Of a DNA stretch of 64,000 bases, positions 26,145 to 33,573 are shown in pieces (the stretch's first letter is position 1; each line of letters begins with the position of its first letter). The notes beneath the pieces are model-generated. The model was not told the DNA's origin and ran no database searches. It worked only from the letters and a program-made list of their open reading frames with translations. Origin of the DNA: Kiloniella laminariae (GTDB lineage: Bacteria > Pseudomonadota > Alphaproteobacteria > Kiloniellales > Kiloniellaceae); assembly GCF_027214005.1 (NCBI RefSeq), contig NZ_JAPWGY010000001.1, positions 372,001 through 436,000 on the forward strand, read 5' to 3'. A program made the position numbers and the translations under genes.

Positions 26145-26381
26145 GATAAATCAATAAGGGATATAAGGCTTGAATAGTTCTGTTTAATCAATTTTTCTCA
26201 TTTTTATAGTCCCATAGGCTATTGATTGTATAATTGTGCTCACTCAACTTATTCCCCTCGTGCAACTGTGGGTATTACCTGTCTCCCCAATTATATTGGA
26301 TGATAAGGTAAGCCGTTGATGCCAGACGGAAGGTGACTTGAGAAACCTTTAAAATATGATGTCCGAAAGTGTGATGCTCAG

Positions 26382-26648
26382 TTGGATACATACGAGAAAA
26401 TGCCCAAAGTAACATTGAGACAATACATAATATATTTTAGGAATGAGGATGAAAAACTCCTCGGAGAAACCGATCTTCCCTATATGGACATATCTGTATA
26501 TCAGAAATTATTTAAGATTGATTCTGATAATCCTATGTATGATTCTTACCCGATAGGCCAACTTGAAGCGCATTTCTTTAAGGACCAATTTGATTATGAA
26601 TTTGATTTAGAAAAGTGTTGTTATTTCTTTGAACAATCTTTGCCATGA
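26382..26648 (+). CDS. Small AT-rich orphan ORF, possibly DUF7683-like
   Basis: An 88-residue ORF with markedly AT-rich codons. It encodes an acidic protein rich in Tyr and Phe with YIIYFRNEDEKLLGETDLPYMD and DNPMYDSYPIGQLEAHF. The layout vaguely resembles DUF7683 proteins, often found near polymorphic toxin genes, but I am not certain. The start is unclear: TTG at 26382, ATG at 26400 (MPKVTLRQ) or an unseen upstream start, since the frame is open back to about 26337 without a good start codon. It could be the remnant of a longer gene or an immunity-like gene that lost its toxin. No mobile element is visible. Confidence 0.5.
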   Translation: MDTYEKMPKVTLRQYIIYFRNEDEKLLGETDLPYMDISVYQKLFKIDSDNPMYDSYPIGQLEAHFFKDQFDYEFDLEKCCYFFEQSLP

Positions 26649-26730
26649 AAGACTGATACATAGGTTATCAGCTTATTTCTCCAGACAAGAAAATGTTGGC
26701 GCAGAATAAACGTAAAGGGATTAACACAAC

Positions 26731-26758
26731 TGTAGGCGTACCAATTGATACGCCTACA
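26731..26758. other. Perfect 10-base-arm hairpin after the SDR gene
   Basis: TGTAGGCGTA (26731-26740) and TACGCCTACA (26749-26758) with an 8-base loop lie just beyond the stop of the reverse-strand SDR gene. There is no T-run on either side, so it is a weak terminator at best. Confidence 0.5.
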
Positions 26759-26767
26759 ATTCTTCTG

Positions 26768-27532
26768 TCAGGTCTTGTTTATGGAAACACCGCCATCAAC
26801 CAGCAGGGCGGTGCCGGTGACAAAGCTGGCATCATCCGATGCCAGATAGAGCGCTGACCGGGCAATCTCTTCCGGCTCTGCCAGACGCTTGAGGCCGTGC
26901 AGGCTCTTGATGAAAGCTTCCGTATCGGGGTCAGAAGCCACAGACCTGCCCATAGGTGTGTCGGTGCCGCCAGGCAGCAGGGCATTGACCCGCAGGCCCT
27001 GCGGTCCATGTTCGACAGCAAGGCACTGGGTCAGGCCGATCAGGCCGGATTTCGCGGCGGCATAGGCGGCCATGCCGGGCATGCCCGCGCTGTAACCGAC
27101 AAAGGTCGAGGTGAAGATCAAAGAAGCGTTTCTGCTTTTGAGCAGCTCCGGGATCTGGTGCTTGGATCCGAGAAAAGCCGAGGTGAGGTTGGTTTCCAGC
27201 GTATCATGCCAGCCGGAGAGGGTAACCTCGCTTGTCGGTCCCATGGCCCCGAGTGTTCCGGCGTTGTTAAAGGCAATATCCAGTCCGCCGTAAAGCCCGG
27301 TTGCGGTTTCGACCAGCGCTTTGGCATAGGCCTCGTCCTTGACATCTCCGGCTATGGCCACTGCCTGACTCCCTGCGTCTTTGATTTCTGTAACAAGAGT
27401 GTCCAGTTCGTTCTGACGGCGGGCGCCGACCACAACTCTGGCTCCCTCGGATGCAAAGAGCAGGGCGGTTGCCCGACCAATGCCCGAGCTTGCCCCGGTA
27501 ATAATTGCGACCCGATTTTCCAGTCTGTTCAT
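26768..27532 (-). CDS. SDR-family oxidoreductase
   Basis: This 254-residue classical short-chain dehydrogenase/reductase has the cofactor motif TGASSGIG (12-19), NNAG (89-92), catalytic S142, Y157 and K161 (YAAAK) and the C-terminal SFVTGTALLVDGG. It should catalyse an NAD(P)-dependent oxidation or reduction of a small alcohol/carbonyl. A basic residue pair after the glycine motif (ARRQ near 37-40) hints at NADP. The longer open frame upstream is rejected because AAGGAA precedes the ATG at 27532. It is divergent from ada with a 271-base gap. Substrate unknown. Confidence 0.9.
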   Translation of the reverse strand: MNRLENRVAIITGASSGIGRATALLFASEGARVVVGARRQNELDTLVTEIKDAGSQAVAIAGDVKDEAYAKALVETATGLYGGLDIAFNNAGTLGAMGPTSEVTLSGWHDTLETNLTSAFLGSKHQIPELLKSRNASLIFTSTFVGYSAGMPGMAAYAAAKSGLIGLTQCLAVEHGPQGLRVNALLPGGTDTPMGRSVASDPDTEAFIKSLHGLKRLAEPEEIARSALYLASDDASFVTGTALLVDGGVSINKT

Positions 27533-27702
27533 CTGATGAGTTCCTTTTGTCAGATTGGTTGGTGCCGATATGGCGTTGCTGCAGACTGGAGGTAGAAGAG
27601 GAGAAGAAAACTCCGGTTCTTGTCCGGTAATCCGTAATTTCCCCGACGTTGAACAAAGGCTCAAGATCGGGGTGGCGTGTTCGGCTGTTTCAGGGGAAAA
27701 TG

Positions 27703-27715
27703 AATTCAAGCGCAA
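27703..27715 (+). promoter_or_regulatory. Ada box upstream of ada
   Basis: AAT (27703-27705), a 6-base spacer TCAAGC and GCAA (27712-27715) reproduce the A-box/6 bp/B-box arrangement of the E. coli Ada operator, including the AAGCGCA core. It lies 89 bases before the ada ATG. Methylated Ada should bind here and activate the ada-oxygenase operon. Confidence 0.7.
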
Positions 27716-27803
27716 GATTCGGAGTTCGCAGCTCGGACCCGCGATCTAGTGTCATCCTTATGGCGATCCCGACAAAGGGAAGTGGAATAAGGAGACGCAG
27801 ACA

Positions 27804-28898
27804 ATGAGTGACAGATCACAGGTGAGACTATTGGAAAAGACCTCCGGTTTTTCTGATGAAAGCAGTCGTTGGGCCGCCGTTGTCGCGCGGGACAAGGCGG
27901 CGGATGACGTCTTTTTCTATTCCGTGCTGACCACCGGGGTTTACTGTCGCCCCTCTTGTGCTGCGCGTCTGGCGCGACGGGAGAATGTCGCCTTTTACGA
28001 CAGCTGTGCGGCGGCAGAAAAAGCCGGGTTTCGCCCTTGCAAACGCTGTCGTCCCAATGAGGAAAAACGCGAAGTCCGTCAGGCACAGGCGGTGGAAAAA
28101 GCCTGTCGTCTGATTGCCGAGGCCGAGGAACTGCCCGATCTTGAGGCGCTGGCGGAAGTCGCTGGGATGAGCCGCTTTCATTTCCACCGGGTGTTCAAAC
28201 AGCTGGTCGGGGTGACACCCAAAGCCTATGCCAGCGCACAGCGGGCCGAACGGGTCCGCGCTGAACTGCAACAAGGTGGCAGTATTACCGAAGCAATCTA
28301 TGATTCCGGATTTAACTCGAACGGGCGGTTTTATGCCAACACTGGAAAGCTGCTGGGCATGAAACCTTCGACCTATCGCAAAGGCGGCGAGCAGATGGAA
28401 ATCCGCTTTGCTCTGGGTGAGTGTTCATTGGGCTCTATTCTGGTTGCCGCCAGCGAAAAGGGGCTCTGTGCCATATCGCTGGGCGATGATCCGGAAGTGC
28501 TGGTGCACGAGCTGCAGGACCGTTTTGCCAAGGCAACGCTCAGGGGCGGGGAGGGCGCGTTCGAACAGTGGGTCGCACAGGTGATCGGCTTTGTTGATGA
28601 CCCTCGGGTTGGGCTTGATCTGCCACTGGATATCCGGGGCACGGCGTTTCAGCAGCGGGTCTGGCAGGCGCTGAGCGAAATCCCGCTGGGTACAAGGGTG
28701 AGCTATTCGGAGGTTGCCGAAAAAATCGGGGCGCCCAAGGCGGTGCGAGCGGTGGCTTCGGCCTGTGCTGCCAACCATCTGGCGGTTGCTATTCCCTGTC
28801 ACCGCGTGGTGCGCAACGATGGGGCGTTGTCAGGCTATCGCTGGGGCATCGAGCGCAAGCGCAGCCTGCTTGAACGCGAAGCGGGAACAGCGGCATGA
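27804..28898 (+). CDS. ada: Bifunctional transcriptional regulator/O6-methylguanine-DNA methyltransferase Ada
   Basis: This 364-residue protein is a full-length Ada. The N-terminal domain has the zinc cysteines C48, C52, C79 and C82 (GVYCRPSC and RPCKRCRPN), C48 being the acceptor for methyl groups from phosphotriesters. An AraC-type helix-turn-helix follows at about 95-195 (MSRFHFHRVFKQLVGVTPKAY). The C-terminal methyltransferase domain has the acceptor C332 in IPCHRVV with RAVASACAANH before it. It repairs O6-methylguanine and activates the adaptive response; an Ada box upstream supports autoregulation. Its TGA overlaps the ATG of the oxygenase gene. Confidence 0.96.
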   Translation: MSDRSQVRLLEKTSGFSDESSRWAAVVARDKAADDVFFYSVLTTGVYCRPSCAARLARRENVAFYDSCAAAEKAGFRPCKRCRPNEEKREVRQAQAVEKACRLIAEAEELPDLEALAEVAGMSRFHFHRVFKQLVGVTPKAYASAQRAERVRAELQQGGSITEAIYDSGFNSNGRFYANTGKLLGMKPSTYRKGGEQMEIRFALGECSLGSILVAASEKGLCAISLGDDPEVLVHELQDRFAKATLRGGEGAFEQWVAQVIGFVDDPRVGLDLPLDIRGTAFQQRVWQALSEIPLGTRVSYSEVAEKIGAPKAVRAVASACAANHLAVAIPCHRVVRNDGALSGYRWGIERKRSLLEREAGTAA

Positions 28899-29635
28899 GG
28901 GACGAAGCAGTCGTAAACCAGCACTCTGCGACCAGATCGGACAGCGGGGATCGCTTTTCAACAACAGATATTGCGCAGGATCTGAACAGAGATGGCTACG
29001 CCCTGCTGCCGGGGTTGCTGTCGGCCGAGGTTTGTCGGGATCTGTCCAGCGGCTACCCGCAGGCAGAGCAATTTCGCAGCCGGGTGGTGATGGCGCGCCA
29101 TGGCTTTGGGCAGGGTGAATATCAGTACTATGCCTATCCCCTGCCGCCGATCATCGCGCAACTGCGCCAGGATCTTTACCGGGTGCTGGCGCCGATTGCC
29201 AACAGCTGGCACGACACCATGGGAATTGAGGCGCGTTTCCCGGTCGAGCTGGCTGATTTTCTGGAACGCTGTCATCAGGCCGGGCAGCACAAACCGACGC
29301 CGCTGCTGCTGCAATATGGGGCTGGCGATTACAACTGCCTGCATCAGGATGTCTATGGCGAGCTGCTTTTCCCCCTTCAGGTTGCCTGTCTTTTGTCAAA
29401 ACCTGATGAGGATTTTACCGGGGGTGAACTGGTGCTGACCGAACAACGCCCGCGCATGCAATCCCGTGCCGAAGTCGTGCCGTTGTATCAGGGGGACGCC
29501 GTGATCTTTCCGGTACGTCATCGCCCGAAACAGGGCACCCGCGGCAGCTACCGTGTCACCATGCGCCACGGCGTCAGCCGCCTGCGCAGTGGACAACGCC
29601 ATACACTGGGTCTGATCTTCCACGACGCAGCCTGA
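28895..29635 (+). CDS. 2OG-Fe(II) oxygenase co-transcribed with ada
   Basis: This 246-residue protein has the double-stranded beta-helix iron site: H150 and D152 in CLHQDVYGEL, a distal histidine likely H209 (FPVRHRP) and a 2-oxoglutarate-binding arginine likely R220 (GSYRVTMRHGVS). It belongs to an uncharacterised prolyl-hydroxylase-like group (COG3826) often found with ada. The ATGA overlap with ada shows they form one operon, so a role in alkylation damage is likely, by analogy with AlkB, though it is not an AlkB sequence. It converges on murI with only seven bases between. Confidence 0.85.
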   Translation: MRDEAVVNQHSATRSDSGDRFSTTDIAQDLNRDGYALLPGLLSAEVCRDLSSGYPQAEQFRSRVVMARHGFGQGEYQYYAYPLPPIIAQLRQDLYRVLAPIANSWHDTMGIEARFPVELADFLERCHQAGQHKPTPLLLQYGAGDYNCLHQDVYGELLFPLQVACLLSKPDEDFTGGELVLTEQRPRMQSRAEVVPLYQGDAVIFPVRHRPKQGTRGSYRVTMRHGVSRLRSGQRHTLGLIFHDAA

Positions 29636-29642
29636 GTCTGAG

Positions 29643-30611
29643 TCAGCTTAACAGCGCCTGTTGCCAGTTTTCCTGCTGCCCGTTTTCGGTTGCGCTGACG
29701 GGCAGAAAGACTTCGGTTGCAGTGGCGATGACTTTTGGGTCTCCAGTGGTGTAGAGCAGCCGGGCCGCCGGATGGTTATCTTCGGGTTTGATGCTGTGTT
29801 GCAGACTGGCGAGGTGGCTGTGGCGGTGGAGGTAATCGCCGAGGCTGTCGGCGGAAATACTCGCCTGACAGAGCAGCGGGATCTGTTTTCCTGTCAGGCC
29901 TTTCGCGGCATCGTCAAACAGTTCTTTCAGCAGAGGGTAGTGGGTGCAGCCGAGCATGATCCAGCTGGGCAATTCCGGGCTCTGTTCCAGCAACTGGCTG
30001 ACATAACCTGTCACAAGGTTGCGCAGGGCTTCGGGACCTTCGCGGCCTTCGATGGCCGGAACAAGCGCGGGGCAGGCCTGCTGGACGATCTTGAGCCGGG
30101 GGGCACGCTTGTTGATTTCGACCACATAGGTCTGGCTGCGGACGGTGGCTTCGGTGGCAAAAATCGCTACGGTGCCTTCCAGATCTTGTTGCGGATGCTG
30201 TTCCCAGCGGATCCAGGGGCGGTCGGTAATGGCTTCGACCATCGGCACCAGTACACCGAGAATACGATTGTCTGGCGCACGGCTGGGCAGCCATTCCTGT
30301 TGCAGCTTGCGCAGGGCGATGGCCGAGGCGGTGTTGCAGGCAAGAATGACCAGACGACAGCCCTGGTTGAACAGAAAATCGACCCCCTCCCGGGTCATGT
30401 CATAGATCTCGGGACCAGATTTTGGGCCATAGGGCGCGCGGGCGTGATCGCCGAGATAGATAAAGTCCCGTTCAGGCAGGGAACTGCGCAAGGCCTGTAA
30501 AACAGTAAGCCCTCCCGAACCGGAATCAAACACCCCGATCGGCGCCTGTCCGACCTGAACAGGATCATCACAGTTGCCGGTCCCGATCTGGATTTCTTCT
30601 TTGGATGTCAT
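29643..30611 (-). CDS. murI: Glutamate racemase
   Basis: This 322-residue cytoplasmic enzyme converts L- to D-glutamate for peptidoglycan synthesis. The family motifs are clear: IGVFDSGSGGLTVL with the catalytic aspartate, the first catalytic cysteine in ACNTASA and the second in LGCTHYPLL. It is somewhat longer than the usual 265-290 residues because of insertions around IRWEQHPQQDLEG and at the C-terminus (EVFLPVSATENGQQENW). A GTG 12 bases upstream is in frame; the ATG at 30611 is chosen. A small membrane-anchored protein gene lies directly upstream on the same strand. Confidence 0.93.
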   Translation of the reverse strand: MTSKEEIQIGTGNCDDPVQVGQAPIGVFDSGSGGLTVLQALRSSLPERDFIYLGDHARAPYGPKSGPEIYDMTREGVDFLFNQGCRLVILACNTASAIALRKLQQEWLPSRAPDNRILGVLVPMVEAITDRPWIRWEQHPQQDLEGTVAIFATEATVRSQTYVVEINKRAPRLKIVQQACPALVPAIEGREGPEALRNLVTGYVSQLLEQSPELPSWIMLGCTHYPLLKELFDDAAKGLTGKQIPLLCQASISADSLGDYLHRHSHLASLQHSIKPEDNHPAARLLYTTGDPKVIATATEVFLPVSATENGQQENWQQALLS

Positions 30612-30637
30612 CGAAAAGATCACTCTGCTTTCATGGT

Positions 30638-31021
30638 TTATTTACAGAGATAGATACCAGAAATGGCAGGAATTTGACGATGATGATAGCTCAGTTGAAT
30701 TTCCGTATTATTTCTTTCTGGGGCGGGGTCTTTCCCGGCTCTGTTTTTGCTGAGCAGCGCACAGAATTCCTGCAGGCTGACCTCGAGTTCCTGGGCTTCC
30801 TGTTCCCCGCTGGCGAGGAAACGGATCTCCCGCGAGGAGAGGATTTCAACCTGGTCAAATCCCCGGGCGGTGAGAGAGCCGAAGGCCCCGATGGTCTCGC
30901 GGATGACCTGGCGGTTATCCTCTTCTGTTTCTTGGGGGGCAATAATAACAAGGCGATAGGCAATAAAAAACACCCCTCCAAGAAGGACCAAAGCGCCAAT
31001 CCGCCAGTATTTCTTTTGCAT
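30638..31021 (-). CDS. Hypothetical protein with one N-terminal membrane helix
   Basis: This 127-residue protein has a short basic start (MQKKYWR) and one hydrophobic helix at about 8-26, followed by a soluble, presumably periplasmic domain with no cysteine pairs except a C-terminal YLCK and one Cys near 87. It may be a signal anchor or an uncleaved signal. I recognise no family. It lies 26 bases upstream of the murI start on the same strand and is likely co-transcribed with it, which would fit an envelope role. Confidence 0.65.
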   Translation of the reverse strand: MQKKYWRIGALVLLGGVFFIAYRLVIIAPQETEEDNRQVIRETIGAFGSLTARGFDQVEILSSREIRFLASGEQEAQELEVSLQEFCALLSKNRAGKDPAPERNNTEIQLSYHHRQIPAISGIYLCK

Positions 31022-31306
31022 GGGGTCTCTTTTCGAGTGATCAGAAGTTTTCTTCAGGGATAATTACAAGGCAAGAGGCTGATTCGAAGGTCTTTTTTTT
31101 GCCATAAAAATATCAAAGCTGTATAGCCTTGTCCTGAAGATTACGCAACGGCTTGAGCCTGGCGTAAATCTCTGTAATATGGGCGCTGGAATGGAACTGA
31201 TCTCTGGTCAAGAGGGCAGGGTTTTGTTCACGATAAGAGGGGATGTCGTTTTATTCCTGTTTTGCTTGTATCGCAGTGTTGTGTGAAATATTTCTTGGTG
31301 TTGTAA

Positions 31307-32380
31307 ATGAAGTTAACTGACGGCGGGCGTGTCTTTTTTCTGCGCCTGATCTTCATGATATCTCTGGTGTTCTTGCACCCGGTGTTGGCGTTGGCTGACT
31401 TTGATGCCGGGCAGAAGGCCTATGATGCCAAGGATTATGCGGCAGCCTATCGCTATTGGCAGGTGAGCGCTGATCAGGGGGACCCTCAGTCCCAGCTTGG
31501 GCTGGCGCAGCTCTACCTTGCCGGGCGCGGGGTGCAAAAAGACAAGATTGTCGCTTATCTCTATTTTGCTCTGGCCTCTGACCAGAATATAGTCGAGGCA
31601 GGCAAGCAGAAAGAAAAGCTGGCCGAGAGATTCACCGACGAGGAAGTTCAGCTGGCCGAAACGCTCAAGGACAGCTGGGAACCAATCTTGCCAGCCGAGA
31701 CAGAGGCAACAGTTACGGACGAGATCGCCAGGCTGGAACAACAGTGGTTTGCAGCGGCCGAGGCTGGTGATGCGCCGGTCATCAAGGAAATGGTTGAAGC
31801 CGGATTTGATATCAATAGCCAGGATGTCGATGGCTGGACAGCGCTGATGCTTGCTGCCCTGAACAGTCATACTTCTGTCGCAGGTTTTCTGATTGAGTCC
31901 GGTGCCGATCAAAAAATTACCGATGGTCTGGGCATGACGGCCTTGATGGCGGCTTCGGTTGCCGGAGATGCTGATCTGGTCAAGCTGATGGTAAAAACCG
32001 GGGCCAATGTGGATCAGGTGGACAGTGCGGGACAGAATGCAGAATATATGGCCGAAGAAGCCGGGCATGTTTCGATTGCCCGTTATTTCTCCGGTATTGA
32101 ACTGCCTGAAGAAGATATTCAGAAAGCGCAGGAACTGTTGATCGTGCTTGGGTATCTGGAAGGTACGGCCGATGGGAAAAGCGGCCCCAAAACCATGGCA
32201 GCCGTCAAGGCCTTTCAGGAAGACAGCGGCCTGAAGCCAAACGGCATGATCCGCCAGATCCTGATGGAAACACTGACTGACAAGGTGACATCACTGGAGG
32301 CGTCTTCTCCAGAAGAAAACGGAATTACGACTGTTGAAGCCGGAAGTGAAGAAATTCTGGCGACCGGGGCGATCGAATAA
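31307..32380 (+). CDS. Periplasmic Sel1/ankyrin/peptidoglycan-binding repeat protein
   Basis: This 357-residue protein has a signal peptide (hydrophobic 10-28, cleavage near ALA 31). A Sel1-like repeat at about 38-75 (AYRYWQVSADQGDPQSQLGLAQLYLAGRGVQ in outline) is followed by about three ankyrin repeats at 148-255 (DVDGWTALMLAALN and LGMTALMAASVAGD). A peptidoglycan-binding-like domain near 268-320 (AQELLIVLGYLEGTADGKSG) ends with a low-complexity tail. The mix suggests an envelope scaffold that contacts protein partners and the cell wall. Function unknown. The gene stands alone between murI and gcrA. Confidence 0.85.
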   Translation: MKLTDGGRVFFLRLIFMISLVFLHPVLALADFDAGQKAYDAKDYAAAYRYWQVSADQGDPQSQLGLAQLYLAGRGVQKDKIVAYLYFALASDQNIVEAGKQKEKLAERFTDEEVQLAETLKDSWEPILPAETEATVTDEIARLEQQWFAAAEAGDAPVIKEMVEAGFDINSQDVDGWTALMLAALNSHTSVAGFLIESGADQKITDGLGMTALMAASVAGDADLVKLMVKTGANVDQVDSAGQNAEYMAEEAGHVSIARYFSGIELPEEDIQKAQELLIVLGYLEGTADGKSGPKTMAAVKAFQEDSGLKPNGMIRQILMETLTDKVTSLEASSPEENGITTVEAGSEEILATGAIE

Positions 32381-32751
32381 CCTGCTGTCGAGTTTTTTTG
32401 GGGATCACGTCTGGTTGATCAAACCTGGCCGGGATGGCACCGATGTCTGCCCGAATTCTGCTGTTCGCGCTGTATAGTTCTGATGAAAAAGCAGGCCGCA
32501 TGGATGAACAGCTGGTTGACAAGGCCGGGGCAAACAGGTAGCCGTCACCCTTCGTTTGAAGCAGGAAATTTCTGATCGTGGATAAACAATATAGTTTGTT
32601 CCCTGTAGAAAAAGGTTTTGTCAGATATTTCGGATGTGAGACTCGACTCGGGCTTTGTCATTCTATATGGTATCCCGTCATTCGCAGAGACTGGATATGC
32701 TGGTTTTCTGCTTCGATAATTGAATCCTTTCCACTCGTTAAGGCAGTCTAG
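32381..32751. other. Intergenic region upstream of gcrA
   Basis: These 371 bases contain no credible gene. Two abutting GACTC sites occur at 32640-32649 and a GAATC at 32722-32726, i.e. three GANTC (CcrM methylation) sites within 112 bases of the gcrA start. No hairpin terminator was seen after the ankyrin gene. Confidence 0.6.
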
Positions 32752-33492
32752 ATGAACTGGACAGAAGAGCGCATTGAGCTTCTGAAAAAACTATGGTCCG
32801 AAGGCCATAGTGCTTCGCAGATAGGTAAACTTCTTGGCGTTTCCAAAAACGCTGTGGTTGGTAAGGCACACCGGATGAAACTGGCAGCCAGACCTTCCCC
32901 TATCAAACGGGGTGAAAAAGACGAGACAGCGAAAAAAGATACCGCTGCCAAGGCTCAGACACCAAAGGTTGCCAAACCGGCAGCTGCGGCCAAAACTCCG
33001 GCGCAGTCCGAGGTTGCAACACCAAAAGCTAAACCGGCACCAGCTCCTAAAGCGGCTGTTCGCCCTGCTGCTCCAGCTCCGAAACCGGCAGCTGCACCGG
33101 CACCCGCTCCGGCGGCAAAATCTGTTGGCTTCGCTCCTCCGCCACCGGTCACGGCTGCTGAAGCTGCGGCGACTGCCAAGGCCGAAGACACGGCTCTACC
33201 AGCCAAGGCCCGGCGTAAAGCCAGTCTTGACGCGGCGGATCGCCGCCTTTTCAGTGGTGCGCTTGAAAAGCGCAAAGGGCCGAAGTGTCTCTGGCCGATT
33301 GGTGATCCTGGTGATGCAGACTTCCATTTCTGTGAAGCGCCGGCAGTACCAAGCAAGCCCTATTGTGCAGAACATTGTGCCCGGGCTTATATTACAAAAA
33401 GCAGTCGTGGTGGCGGGGGCTCACGCTCATCCACACCTTCGTCTTCTTCTTCTTCCTCATCTTCATCCTCTTCGTCTTCCGAAGCGGCCTGA
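32752..33492 (+). CDS. gcrA: GcrA-family cell cycle regulator
   Basis: The N-terminus NWTEERIELLKKLWSEGHSA continuing to KNAVVGKAHRMKL is the GcrA DNA-binding domain (about 1-48), the alphaproteobacterial cell-cycle factor that works with sigma70 RNA polymerase at CcrM-methylated promoters. A long Ala/Pro/Lys linker (about 50-150) leads to a C-terminal domain with GPKCLWPIGDPGDADFHFC and SKPYCAEHCARAY, where cysteines and histidines may bind metal. At 246 residues it is longer than Caulobacter GcrA (173) because of the linker and a C-terminal tail of more than a dozen consecutive serines encoded by TCN repeats. A strong terminator follows. Confidence 0.94.
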   Translation: MNWTEERIELLKKLWSEGHSASQIGKLLGVSKNAVVGKAHRMKLAARPSPIKRGEKDETAKKDTAAKAQTPKVAKPAAAAKTPAQSEVATPKAKPAPAPKAAVRPAAPAPKPAAAPAPAPAAKSVGFAPPPPVTAAEAAATAKAEDTALPAKARRKASLDAADRRLFSGALEKRKGPKCLWPIGDPGDADFHFCEAPAVPSKPYCAEHCARAYITKSSRGGGGSRSSTPSSSSSSSSSSSSSSEAA

Positions 33493-33504
33493 GATTGAAG
33501 CGAT

Positions 33505-33544
33505 ACACAAAAAGGGGTGCTTTTGCGCCCCTTTTTGTGTTTTG
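33505..33544. terminator. Strong terminator after gcrA
   Basis: ACACAAAAAGGGGTGC (33505-33520) and GCGCCCCTTTTTGTGT (33525-33540) form a 16-pair stem with one wobble and a TTTT loop, followed by TTTG. The A-rich 5' side also gives a T-run on the reverse strand, so it may end both gcrA and the convergent gamma-glutamyltransferase transcript. Confidence 0.9.
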
Positions 33545-33573
33545 TCACTCTGACCAAATCGGTTCCGGATCTT

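Noticed and set aside
26731-26758. Rho-independent terminator of the SDR gene
   Set aside because: The stem is perfect but neither strand has a U-tract after it, so it is listed only as a hairpin.
33420-33485. Serine-run coding region as a separate simple repeat or frameshift
   Set aside because: The frame stays open to a normal stop with a terminator 13 bases later, so it is treated as the genuine GcrA C-terminus.
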